A DNA stretch of 64,000 bases from Trichaptum fuscoviolaceum (lineage: Eukaryota > Basidiomycota > Agaricomycetes > Hymenochaetales > Trichaptaceae): the NCBI GenBank assembly GCA_910574455.1, contig CAJSYZ010000001.1, forward strand, positions 5,067,424-5,131,423. Direction: 5' to 3'. A program made the translations under genes and the position numbers. Within the stretch, counting starts at the first letter, position 1, and each line of letters begins with the position of its first letter. Of the stretch, positions 21,073-30,196 are shown one piece after another. The notes under the pieces were generated by a model. That model was not told the origin of the DNA, made no database searches, and was given only the letters and a program-made list of their open reading frames with translations.

Positions 21073-22683
21073 ATGAAAGCTACTTCCGCTGCATCGCGTG
21101 TTCTCAATACCGATGAGCTGCTTGGAATGGTGTTTACTTCTTGCTTGAAGGATGACGGAGTAGCGCTAGAGAACTCTACAAACTGGAGACTCGATTTTAG
21201 CGAACATTGCCAGTATCCCCGTCCCTCTGGAACAGAGGCACCCCTTCTACTCGCACATATCTGTCGCCACTGGCGAAATGTGGCTCTCGACACGCCGAAG
21301 CTTTGGGCTCAGCTTCATCTCGAAATCCCGCGCAATTTTCTGAGCAAGACATCCCGCATGGAAGGTCGATTATGTGCTCTCCACTTCTGGTTGGCCCAAT
21401 CCCGATCCACTCCGATTTCCGTACGCCTTTGCCTTGACTCTCAATATGTTTGGAATGCGAAACAGGCAACTATTCCTGCAGAGTCAAAGGCCGTCCTCAC
21501 GAAGATTGCTGAAACGCTCTTGGAGCACAGGCACCGCTGGGAGAACATCAATATACTCTTCCCGAAGTCCACAATTATGCAATTTTACGACATCGCTCAT
21601 CAAGATTATCCGTATCTTAAGCATTTGAAGCTTAGAATCCACAACTTACCGGAGCTAGAGGATTCGAATGGCCGGGACCGTGTCTTCAGCCCTTCCGCAT
21701 TTCCTTCGAGCTTAAGATCATTGGAGCTGGGCTATATGGAAATGAGAATCACGCAGAGCATGCTTGGGTCTCATCTCAGGAAGCTTGTCCTGAAAAATGT
21801 CAGACTTTCGAGAGACGTTTTCGTCATGTTTCCGACTGCGTTCCCACTTCTAGAGAAGCTTTCATTCATTGTCGACCGAGGCGTGATTCCGGACGCTTCT
21901 GCCGAAGAAGTAGAGGTCGCCAGCAACAAAAGGGACTTTGCCGTGCTGGACCACCTCACCAGCTTCAGTCTATCAGTGTTCATGAACAACGGAGTCCATA
22001 TTCTCATAAACTCCATCATAACTCCAGCGTTGACTCACCTGGCCGTTTGTGATGAGACGTTGCGGTCGAATCTTGATATGGATATCATTTATCTCCTCCG
22101 CCGCTCCCGAGCCCCCGTGGAACATTTCTTCTACGAACGTGCACAGTCAAGCGGCCACGACGATGGCCCATACGACCTATTCTCAGACGACAGAGACGAC
22201 TCCGAGGACAGGGGATACGAGGGCGATGACAATGTCCTTCTGATGTTGAAAGAGATGCCACGTCTTTCCGAGTTCGAGGTTGTTGGGCCAGCCCTCTCGC
22301 GTGTCTTGTATTTCTTATCTTTCCCAAACAACTCACCACGCCTTACCGAGATAAACAACGTTGGTACTTTGGCAATCCCGAGAATATCAGATGGATCGCC
22401 GTACGAGTTATATGAGCCTGATGCTAACATCATCTTGGACATCATTAAACGACGTTGCCGTAAGCACCATACATTCGACAATGGGCATCGTATTTGGCTG
22501 CGGAAAATCTCGTTACCCGTGTACAGCAGGCAGGAAGGGCGTATTCGTAAGAGCGCCATCTTTCGTCGGGCAGATGTGGAGTTTGTCAATACGTGGGACT
22601 TCAGTGATTACGGTTCCTCCAACCCGTCAAGCGAAGAGGATGATCATAACGATGATATCCGGGATGCTCTGCAAGCGTTGTAA
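21073..22683 (+). CDS. F-box-like/LRR-like protein, array member 7 (intact)
   Basis: Starting at the ATG of MKATSAASRVLNTDELLGMV, the protein has 536 residues. The F-box-like region has the subfamily-2 layout: NTDELLGMVFTSCLKDD, WRLDFSEHCQYPRPSGTEAP, LLLAHICRHWRNVALDTPKLW. The leucine-rich part matches member 5 closely (FPSSLRSLELGYMEMRITQS, LRKLVLKNVRLSRDVFVMFP). The acidic segment (SDDRDDSEDRGYEGDD) and the tail (RRCRKHHTFD, SLPVYSRQEG, FRRADVEFVNTWD) are also shared. Member 5 is its nearest relative in the window. The frame is open to the end without lesions. Confidence 0.82.
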   Translation: MKATSAASRVLNTDELLGMVFTSCLKDDGVALENSTNWRLDFSEHCQYPRPSGTEAPLLLAHICRHWRNVALDTPKLWAQLHLEIPRNFLSKTSRMEGRLCALHFWLAQSRSTPISVRLCLDSQYVWNAKQATIPAESKAVLTKIAETLLEHRHRWENINILFPKSTIMQFYDIAHQDYPYLKHLKLRIHNLPELEDSNGRDRVFSPSAFPSSLRSLELGYMEMRITQSMLGSHLRKLVLKNVRLSRDVFVMFPTAFPLLEKLSFIVDRGVIPDASAEEVEVASNKRDFAVLDHLTSFSLSVFMNNGVHILINSIITPALTHLAVCDETLRSNLDMDIIYLLRRSRAPVEHFFYERAQSSGHDDGPYDLFSDDRDDSEDRGYEGDDNVLLMLKEMPRLSEFEVVGPALSRVLYFLSFPNNSPRLTEINNVGTLAIPRISDGSPYELYEPDANIILDIIKRRCRKHHTFDNGHRIWLRKISLPVYSRQEGRIRKSAIFRRADVEFVNTWDFSDYGSSNPSSEEDDHNDDIRDALQAL

Positions 22684-23491
22684 GTTCAAGTTATTTATCG
22701 CACATTTTGGTTTAAAGCTGATTTGGGATTTCAGTAACAATTTTTTGTACTGATACGGGATTTTAGATTTGAAATGTACGCTTCTTGTCGCTGAATGCTC
22801 CGGACTCTGGAGTTAAGAGGGCGGCGTTCAGCTTCGGAATACTCTTATTTATTTACACCGTGACGTATCTGCCAGGTATCCAATCATGCTAAACAAAGTG
22901 CTTCGGACTACTGAAAGAAACGAAGATGAATATTACGGTGGTCAAACTGTGCATCATTCTTTGAATCGCCTATGACATGTTTGGCTCCTCTAAAGTTACT
23001 CTTATTTTCGCTCAGACGCACACACTCAATCTAACTCTTTCTGAACCGGACAGTCACCCTTTCTTAAGAGAATCTAACTCGGCGTACTAGGATACCAATG
23101 TTGAATCTGAGTAGGGAAGGAACTTCTGATGGATCACATACTTGGACGATGTCTGCAGGCTCTGAGTCATTCAAGTTGAGGTCGCCGGCGCTAATAATAG
23201 CCATAATCAAAGAGCAACGTGGGCTCAGCTGTCATTTTTTTGTATTTAACCCTCATGGATGTGCCAACCCGTCTAGCCGAGAAGAAAGGCCCTCTTTTCA
23301 AACGACAGTGACATTCTTGTATCGACCGCTACTTGGGTTCTCTAAAAGTCTTAGGGAACTGCGCCAAGGCAATCCGGAAGGAAATCGGATTGAGAAGGTA
23401 TAGCTCCTATAATTCTCTAATGCGCTAGAACGTGCTAATCCTTTAATTAGGGGGGACTGGAACGCTTCCTGCAGGCATCCGTATAGTAGAC
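22684..23491. other. Intergenic, no gene recognised
   Basis: A frame at 23,098-23,403 is open for 101 codons but resembles no family. The rest is AT-rich with many stops. Confidence 0.4.
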
Positions 23492-25126
23492 ATGTCGCAA
23501 AGCAAAGCTGGATTCAAGACTGACATCTGTAATGGACATACGAAGTTTGCAGTTCACGTCACGCTTTCACCCGTTATCCAAACCCCCGAGTTACTCAGCA
23601 CCATATTCCTACTCTGTCTACCCGAAGATATCCCAAAGCAGGCTTACTCAAGTGACTGGTCGCTTAACGCTAGCTGCCATCGCAACTATCCGGAGCCTTC
23701 AGGAAGGGAGGCTCCTTTACTGCTTGCGCATGTCTGTCAGCATTGGCGCGCCGTCGCTCTCGATACGCCTCAACTTTGGGCTCGCGTCCATCTCAAGTTT
23801 ACCAGGAATGTCAGCGAAAAGTTGCATCTGTTGACAAGAAAGCTGGATGCTCTTTCGTTCTGGTTGAATCATTCGCGCACTCTTCCCATTTCTGTTCAAC
23901 TATCGCGCGACCTCTCCGCCAACTTTAGCGTTCGTGCCAGTAATACCCTTGCCGAAAGGCAGTCGGTGCCGGCTCCGGTCAAGACCGTCCTCAATATGAT
24001 GGATATACTCTATCAACACCGACATCGATGGGAGCATATACGGATCGATATGCCGACGTCTGTAATCACTCCTTTCTATGAAAGCTTGGATCATGACTAT
24101 CCGCGTCTGAAATCCTTCGAGCTCATTCAAAGTCATCGCGAAGGGAGAACGGTGCAGAAGAGGGATATTCACATTCGTTCCACTCCTCATCTGGAAGATT
24201 TGGTTCTGCCTGGCCTATGTGAGCTAGATTCCGTGCTCATACCTTCCGGGTTGCCATCGAGTCTACAGACTCTAGAGCTCAGGTTTCTTACGGTGCAACT
24301 TACCCAACGTGCGAGTGGAACCCAGATTAGAGAGTTAGTGCTCGACAGAGTGCACATGTCGGACGACGATTTCTCCCATTTCCCCAATGCCTTCCCGCTG
24401 CTCGAGAGTCTTACCGCTTCGTATATCGTGCCGACAACTCCGCACGACCTCGAAGACGATGAATCGACGTGTCGAGTGCTGGATAACTTGACAAGATTCA
24501 GATTGAGGAGCAAGGGAAAATGTTTTCCTCTTAATCTGATGATAGCGCCCGCGTTAAAGGAGCTTTCGGTTACCAACGAAATCAAAATACGAGACAGTGA
24601 CTTCGACAACTTCAATTACGAAGTGTACTGGCTCCTTAAGCGCTCAAATGCTTCCGTGGAGCGATTCATGTATTCGAACGGACAGCCACTAATGTTTGGA
24701 CCGGGCGTAAGTGACATACTGAAGGCAATGCCGGACGTTCAGGAGCTCGAAATGCAAAACCCGAGGATGTCTAGCTCCACCGTGCTACTTCTCGAGAGCG
24801 CCTCCATCTGCCCTCGCCTTACGTCAATTCGCAGTGCAGGCGAGCTGATCCCTATGAAAGCCCGGACCCGGGTCAAGTCGGCAAAACTTCGCGACGAGCC
24901 AAATGCATTGAATCTCTTGACTCTCATTGCGGAACGTTGTTGCAAGAAAGACGGGCGTCCATTCGGCGGCTTTACGTACTCAAAGACGGGTTCGCAGGAC
25001 CGAGTGTGGGTGAAGAAGCTTGCGTTTCCGCTGCACAAGAAGGATGAGGATATCCTGCGCGCTGATGAGTTTCTCAGGGGAGCAGATGTTCAGTTTACGA
25101 ACACGCATGTCTGTGATTGTAATTGA
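23492..25126 (+). CDS. F-box-like/LRR-like protein, array member 8 (intact)
   Basis: A single frame of 544 codons starting MSQSKAGFKTDICNGH. The F-box-like region reads QTPELLSTIFLLCLPEDIP, then WSLNASCHRNYPEPSGREAP, then LLLAHVCQHWRAVALDTPQLW. The leucine-rich domain follows (TLYQHRHRWEHI-like segment, SLQTLELRFLTVQLTQRASG, IRELVLDRVHMSDDDFSHFP). The tail has ERCCKKDGRPFGG, VWVKKLAFPLHKKDEDIL and FLRGADVQFTNTH. It belongs to subfamily 2 and is closest to member 9. The predicted role is an SCF adaptor; the substrate is unknown. Confidence 0.82.
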   Translation: MSQSKAGFKTDICNGHTKFAVHVTLSPVIQTPELLSTIFLLCLPEDIPKQAYSSDWSLNASCHRNYPEPSGREAPLLLAHVCQHWRAVALDTPQLWARVHLKFTRNVSEKLHLLTRKLDALSFWLNHSRTLPISVQLSRDLSANFSVRASNTLAERQSVPAPVKTVLNMMDILYQHRHRWEHIRIDMPTSVITPFYESLDHDYPRLKSFELIQSHREGRTVQKRDIHIRSTPHLEDLVLPGLCELDSVLIPSGLPSSLQTLELRFLTVQLTQRASGTQIRELVLDRVHMSDDDFSHFPNAFPLLESLTASYIVPTTPHDLEDDESTCRVLDNLTRFRLRSKGKCFPLNLMIAPALKELSVTNEIKIRDSDFDNFNYEVYWLLKRSNASVERFMYSNGQPLMFGPGVSDILKAMPDVQELEMQNPRMSSSTVLLLESASICPRLTSIRSAGELIPMKARTRVKSAKLRDEPNALNLLTLIAERCCKKDGRPFGGFTYSKTGSQDRVWVKKLAFPLHKKDEDILRADEFLRGADVQFTNTHVCDCN

Positions 25127-26003
25127 GAATGAGCGGAGGAACAAGCAAAGGGGAATTCTCCCCATCATGAAAGTGCCAGTACTGGTGTTCCATACCAATA
25201 ACGTTTGTGCCAGATTGACTTGGACCTTTTGCTAGGCTGAGGATCCAAGCTTTTCAGTCTACTATCATCCTCTGTGATATGACTTTTAAAAGTAATAAAT
25301 ATTGCTACTGTGTATATACCGAGCTATCTATTCGTATTCCTTTCTGTCGGGTTATCAGCGAGATCCATAACAATTTTATCTATAATGAGGGTGTCAATCA
25401 ATATTATCGGCTACTTACCAGAGTTCAGCCTGAGGTACAGAGCCGTGGGAAAATAGTAGTATGGAATACTAAGCTCAGGCTGTGGGTCTAAACTCAGGAT
25501 TTAACTTTCACCACCATTTAGTGCAACTTGAATGAGCCAAGATGCTAGAGACACCACCACTATATGCCTATTATCGTTATCGTAAAATCATATGGGAAAC
25601 GGGCTTCTCGATGTGTGCACTGCCAGTGGAGAGGAGTCGTGGGAATCAGGCTCCGTCTCAGGCTGTTCGAGTTGCCACTGCTTCAAGTTGCTCAGGCTGT
25701 GGTTCGCTTTCCTTTGTACCACGATTACTCGAAAGACTTTTTACAACTTGGCTTTCTGCCTTAAAGCCATACATCTCAGAAATCACACCAACTTCACTGA
25801 ACTCTGCTCACTCTCTCAGATCACCAGGCGATTCACTATCCGATTACTACTAGCCTGAGTGTCGGGCCTGTTAAAGGCCGACTCGCAGTAACGACACTCA
25901 CAGTAAGGCTTACGCTTCTGCATTTAGGATTGACTTGCTAATTGGAACCCGAATAGGCTCTCAGATCTCTACAAAAGTCTTACAGTTGTGCAAGTAAAAG
26001 GCC
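25127..26003. other. Intergenic, no gene recognised
   Basis: Short overlapping frames (25,542-25,858) exist on the + strand but have no family similarity. Nothing else is apparent. Confidence 0.4.
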
Positions 26004-27647
26004 ATGACTACAACATTCGCTTGCAACTCAGCAGTGTTTCGTGTTTTGAATATAACCGAGCTGCTTAGCTTGATATTCACGTTTTGCCTCCCGGACGAGC
26101 CTCGGAAACTGGAGCATGACCCAGAAGACTGGTCTCTCGTAGTTAACTCTCATCTTCATTTCCCCTCAATCTCAGAAGAAGCAGCACCTTTATCGCTCGC
26201 ACACGTCAGTAGGCTCTGGCGCAGCGAAGCACTTGCAACTCCGGCACTCTGGGCATGCATCCATTTCCACATGGACAGACCTTACTGGGACAGAAAAAAT
26301 TATCCAAAACGGATGTTGAACGTGTTGCTCTTCTGGCTGAAACAGTCTCGCTCGCTTCCATTCTCCGTGCGCATCAGCCGCAGGGAACATTATGGTGAGA
26401 GCTCAAAATCTGATAACGCGGAATCCATATTCCTCACGGCAATGGTGGACGCACTTCTCAAACACACGAAACGCTGGGAGAATATCAGCATCGATATCCC
26501 GGAAACTGCCTTATCTCCGTTCTACCACCCTTCGAACTACGAATTTCCCTGCTTGAAGACGTTCGAATTCAAGCACTCACTTAGTGATTATCCATTGCGG
26601 CAAAGGGACATCTTTCACCAATCCGCGCCAAATCTGAGAAGCCTGGCGATCTCCGGCACTCAACCCACTGAACTACCCTCCAACTTACGGTCTCTAAGCT
26701 ATGCGAACATGACGATATGCATCAACAGTCGTCCTCGCGGGACGTCGATCAAAGAATTAGTACTCAGCAACGTGAAGATTTCCAACAAAGCTGTTATTCG
26801 ATTCTCAGCTGCCTTCCCTCTGCTCGAAAGGCTTGTTGTGTCTTTCGTACGACCTACGACGAGGTTCGGCGAGGATCCTCCACAAGAGGACGATCGTGAG
26901 GAGGATGAGCCACAGCAATGCTTTCTGGATAACTTGATTAGCCTCAGCATACAGAACAAAGGGAGTTATTTCCCTCTCAACTTGGTGACAGCGCCGGTGT
27001 TGGAGGAGCTCAAGATCGCCACCAGGAAAATAAACCAGGGGTCCAGCAGGTCAGACGATCGCGGCAGCACGATCACCGAATTCCTGCAACGAACACAGAC
27101 GCGTTTACTGAAGTTCAGCTACTCGACCGGAGGTGACGAGGCGACGAATACGGATCTTGAAAGTATACTGCGAGCTATGCCGGACCTACAGGAGCTCAGC
27201 GTCGAACACCCCAAATTATGTCGCTCTGATCTACGCATGCTCCAGGATCCATCCATCTGCCCGCGCCTCTCCGTTATACACAGCTTCGGGCAGATCGTCG
27301 TAAGGGACGAATGGCACAGGATGTGGGATAGGAAAGACGAGCCTGGCTACTGGGACATTGTCGACCTTATTCGTGCACGATGCCGCAAACGAGGACCTGT
27401 CGACTGTGGCTTTGAAGAATCCAAGGAGGGCGGGAGTGCACTATTGGATCGTGTTTGGGTGAAACGCCTGGAAATGCCCCTGCACGACGTACATGAAGAA
27501 GATCTCCGAGAGAACGAGGTATTTCGTATGGCCGACGTGGAGTTCATCAATACGCATAGATGTATTGGCAGTTATTGGTGTGGTCGACCGGTTCCTGGAG
27601 CAGACGCCCGCAACGTCAGGTTCTTCGAGGGTAAAAGAGATTACTAA
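26004..27647 (+). CDS. F-box-like/LRR-like protein, array member 9 (intact)
   Basis: A single frame of 547 codons starting MTTTFACNSAVFRVLNITEL. The F-box-like region is LSLIFTFCLPDE, WSLVVNSHLHFPSISEEAAP, LSLAHVSRLWRSEALATPALW. Family blocks follow in the usual order (LLKHTKRWENISIDIPETAL, LPSNLRSLSYANMTI, IKELVLSNVKISNKAVIRF, LRAMPDLQELSVEHP). The tail is RCRKRGPVDCGF, RVWVKRLEMPLHD, FRMADVEFINTHRC. There is an acidic patch (EDPPQEDDREEDEPQQ) before the third leucine-rich block. It is closest to member 8. A U6 gene lies convergently 170 bases downstream. Confidence 0.82.
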   Translation: MTTTFACNSAVFRVLNITELLSLIFTFCLPDEPRKLEHDPEDWSLVVNSHLHFPSISEEAAPLSLAHVSRLWRSEALATPALWACIHFHMDRPYWDRKNYPKRMLNVLLFWLKQSRSLPFSVRISRREHYGESSKSDNAESIFLTAMVDALLKHTKRWENISIDIPETALSPFYHPSNYEFPCLKTFEFKHSLSDYPLRQRDIFHQSAPNLRSLAISGTQPTELPSNLRSLSYANMTICINSRPRGTSIKELVLSNVKISNKAVIRFSAAFPLLERLVVSFVRPTTRFGEDPPQEDDREEDEPQQCFLDNLISLSIQNKGSYFPLNLVTAPVLEELKIATRKINQGSSRSDDRGSTITEFLQRTQTRLLKFSYSTGGDEATNTDLESILRAMPDLQELSVEHPKLCRSDLRMLQDPSICPRLSVIHSFGQIVVRDEWHRMWDRKDEPGYWDIVDLIRARCRKRGPVDCGFEESKEGGSALLDRVWVKRLEMPLHDVHEEDLRENEVFRMADVEFINTHRCIGSYWCGRPVPGADARNVRFFEGKRDY

Positions 27648-27808
27648 AAAGAATGATTAGTGTAGAATAATGTCCCCAGTATGACGGTTCACAACAGACC
27701 GCACAATCGGTGCCAGTGGTTCAAACTCGGCCAACATCGTACATACATTGCAACATCCCAGAAAATGTTTAAATTGACCGTGAAGTCAATATTGGAATCT
27801 CTGAACAC

Positions 27809-27815
27809 AAAAAAA
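27809..27815 (-). terminator. Candidate Pol III terminator of U6 copy 3
   Basis: Seven T residues on the U6 strand, shortly after the 3' hairpin. This is the best terminator of the three U6 copies. Confidence 0.65.
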
Positions 27816-27817
27816 GT

Positions 27818-27882
27818 GCAATAAATATTGTGCACCGAAGTGCATTCCACTCTGAAAAGCGTGTCATCCTTGTGCAGGGGCC

Positions 27883-27913
<31 letters not shown>

Positions 27914-27937
27914 TTCGTATGTCACCCCGAAGGGGAC
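27818..27937 (-). ncRNA. U6: U6 spliceosomal snRNA, copy 3
   Basis: The 120 nt are identical by eye to copies 1 and 2. Of the three it has the strongest T run downstream and the upstream element at the expected place, so it is the best candidate for an active gene. Its upstream flank resembles copy 1 more than copy 2. Confidence 0.93.
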
Positions 27938-27987
27938 AATAAACATGGATTATTGTGGGGTACGGTTGCCCGGACTTTAGAGTTTTG

Positions 27988-28009
27988 GTCAGTTGGCAGA
28001 TTTCTCACG
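27988..28009 (-). promoter_or_regulatory. Conserved U6 upstream element (PSE-like), copy 3
   Basis: On the U6 strand it reads CGTGAGAAA, three bases, then GCCAACTGAC, ending 51 bases before the RNA start. Confidence 0.55.
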
Positions 28010-28479
28010 CTTCCGAAGCCTTGCCAATTCTAAGGCAGGATATTGGCGCCCTTCTCCAACCACTACCACCACTGTCGAATTCCTTAGATCAATAAAGCTC
28101 TGGATATCGCACAAAAAAGCAGCAATCTCTAGAGGAGGGAGGGGGCATTGGATGACTTTCAGGTTTGACCACCGTGACCCCGCTCTAGGTTGTGAAAATG
28201 TCGCGTGGCTATGGCTTTGTTCAAAACATTGGACGTCTTTGATGGTTGAGCCTGCAGCTCTTTCTTATGAAGATTGAGCTTCTGATGAACCGCTTCTCGC
28301 CCTTTCATCGTACGTTTCTCAACTACGAACTTGCCTTCAACAAGACAGTGTATTATTACGACAGTCAGACAGTATACATAGAGCAGGCATGTTCACTTTC
28401 TATTATTATATGCCCCTAACTAACCCAGCTTCGTATTAAGCAGATACTTGGTTTCTTCTGAGACGTCCTCCTGATTACT
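28010..28479. other. Intergenic between U6 copy 3 and F-box copy 10
   Basis: No open frame with family similarity. It forms the shared 5' region of the divergent U6 gene and the broken F-box gene. Confidence 0.4.
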
Positions 28480-29895
28480 ATGACAGCATCCGATTTCGTT
28501 CTCAACTCTCCGGAACTTCTCGGCGAAATATTCCTGAGGTGTCTTCCGGAACCAAAAGATGACGATGATCTCCCTGGACGTTTACCTTACGAAGCACCGG
28601 TAATCCTGACTCACGTCAACAAGAGGTGGCGTGACGTGGCTCTGGCCTACCGTCGACTATGGTGTCGACTCTGCCTGTGTTTCAGGAGAAGCACGTTTCC
28701 GCTCGATGACGGCCTCAAAAGTCCCTTGTGCCATTCTTTGTGAGTGGTTGAAAAGGTCTTCCCCTCTCCCGTTCTCGTTGAAGGTCAATTTCGACCCCGA
28801 TGATGCGCGGAATCATTGTCCATACTGCTTGACCAAAGACACAACGGTAAACGATATTTTTGTTCAGCATAGTCATCGATGGGAAGTATTGCAAATAAAC
28901 ATGATCTGTCCACCTTTTCATCTTCTTCTTCAGAGTCTGGCGTCCCAAGAGCTTCCAGCACTGAAACGAATTATCGCACTCGTTGACTCGCATGCAAATA
29001 ACCGACCGCTCTGCATTCGCGATGCGCCAAAGCTTGAAACCCTTTACCTAACCGGGCAGGATGTGTCGACAAACCGCTTTCTCGTTGATGACCGCTTACC
29101 GCCGAATTTGCAATACCTTATACTCAGCAGAATGTCGTTAGATTTGGATATTCTGTACACAACGAACATCACGAGGCTCGCATTTTTTTTTACGACACCG
29201 TGATTTCTTTGGATAACTTTGCGAAGTTCCCGTACTTCTTTCCTCTCCTGGAGGAACTAACGGTGACATACGATGAAGTCGAGGCCGAACTTGGGGAGCT
29301 GCACAACTCCGTCGTCTTAGGGAACCTGCATTTTCTGAAGACGGAATCTGCTTATGACTTTCTTGTCAAGTATATGACCGCGCCAAAGCTAAGCCGCTTA
29401 CAAGTCAACAAAGCGCAATCACATTCGGACGGTCATTTGACATTCGCCACCGTTCTCTTCTTCCTGGAACGGTCCACCACTCGCATAAATCGCTTTCGCA
29501 ACAATGGCATTTCGATGACGAACGACGAATTTGCTGCGTTGCTTGACATGGTGCCAGACCTTCAAATTCTTTAGGTGACCGATACACCCATTTCATTCAG
29601 CATGTTGCACGCTCTCGCCGGACCTGTAAAGCTGAATGGAACAGACCACTTCCGTTGTCCGAAGCTCCTTGCGTTCCAATGCGACTGCGTGTTGGACACT
29701 GGGTCATCTGACTTGATGAAGACTTCCCGAATGCATGTGGCGATGATAAATCATCTACTACAGCAACGTTTTCTAGTGAACGGCTGGATGTTTCAGTTCC
29801 TTGGTTATCCATTCATACAGAGCGGCTTAGACATTATAATGCGCCAGCATCATTCCATTTGTCCGGACTTTATCCTGTACAGCACTCGGGACTAG
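28480..29895 (+). pseudogene. F-box-like/LRR-like gene, array member 10, with frameshifts and a stop
   Basis: It belongs to subfamily 1 and is nearly full length. The start is normal (MTASDFVLNSPELLGEIFLR, APVILTHVNKRWRDVALAYRRLW). The frame changes near 28,720-28,740, continuing as CEWLKRSSPLPFSLKV. It changes again near 29,190 inside a run of T residues, after NITRLAF and resuming ISLDNFAKFPYFFPLLEELT. A TAG at 29,572-29,574 interrupts between DLQIL and VTDTPISF. The C-terminus (FQFLGYPFIQSGLD, FILYSTRD) is intact. Three lesions with otherwise good conservation suggest a fairly recent loss. Confidence 0.8.
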
Positions 29896-30196
29896 CCCCT
29901 CGGCCGCCTTCAAGTTGGGTGAAGCCGGGCAAAGCATGATTTGTTTCTTGATTTGTTTCCTATCTTCGTTACAAAATACCTCCGTTGTCATGCTTTGTCC
30001 AAGTTCTGCTCGAGCCTTCAAAACCGCAAGAATTGGATCGAGGATATCCCAAGAACTGCTCTCCCATCCATACAAGAGTTTTGTCTCCTGATGTCTTTGC
30101 ATCAGAGTCTTCCTGGCGTACAGACCATTATGCAAGTTGCATTTTCATCAAGGTTCATATTGATCACCCTTAATACGCCGTATATAATTCCTTATC

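Noticed and set aside
27689..27946. Open frame covering U6 copy 3 (also 7,416-7,628 at copy 1)
   Set aside because: The similarity between these frames comes from the U6 RNA gene itself, not from a protein.
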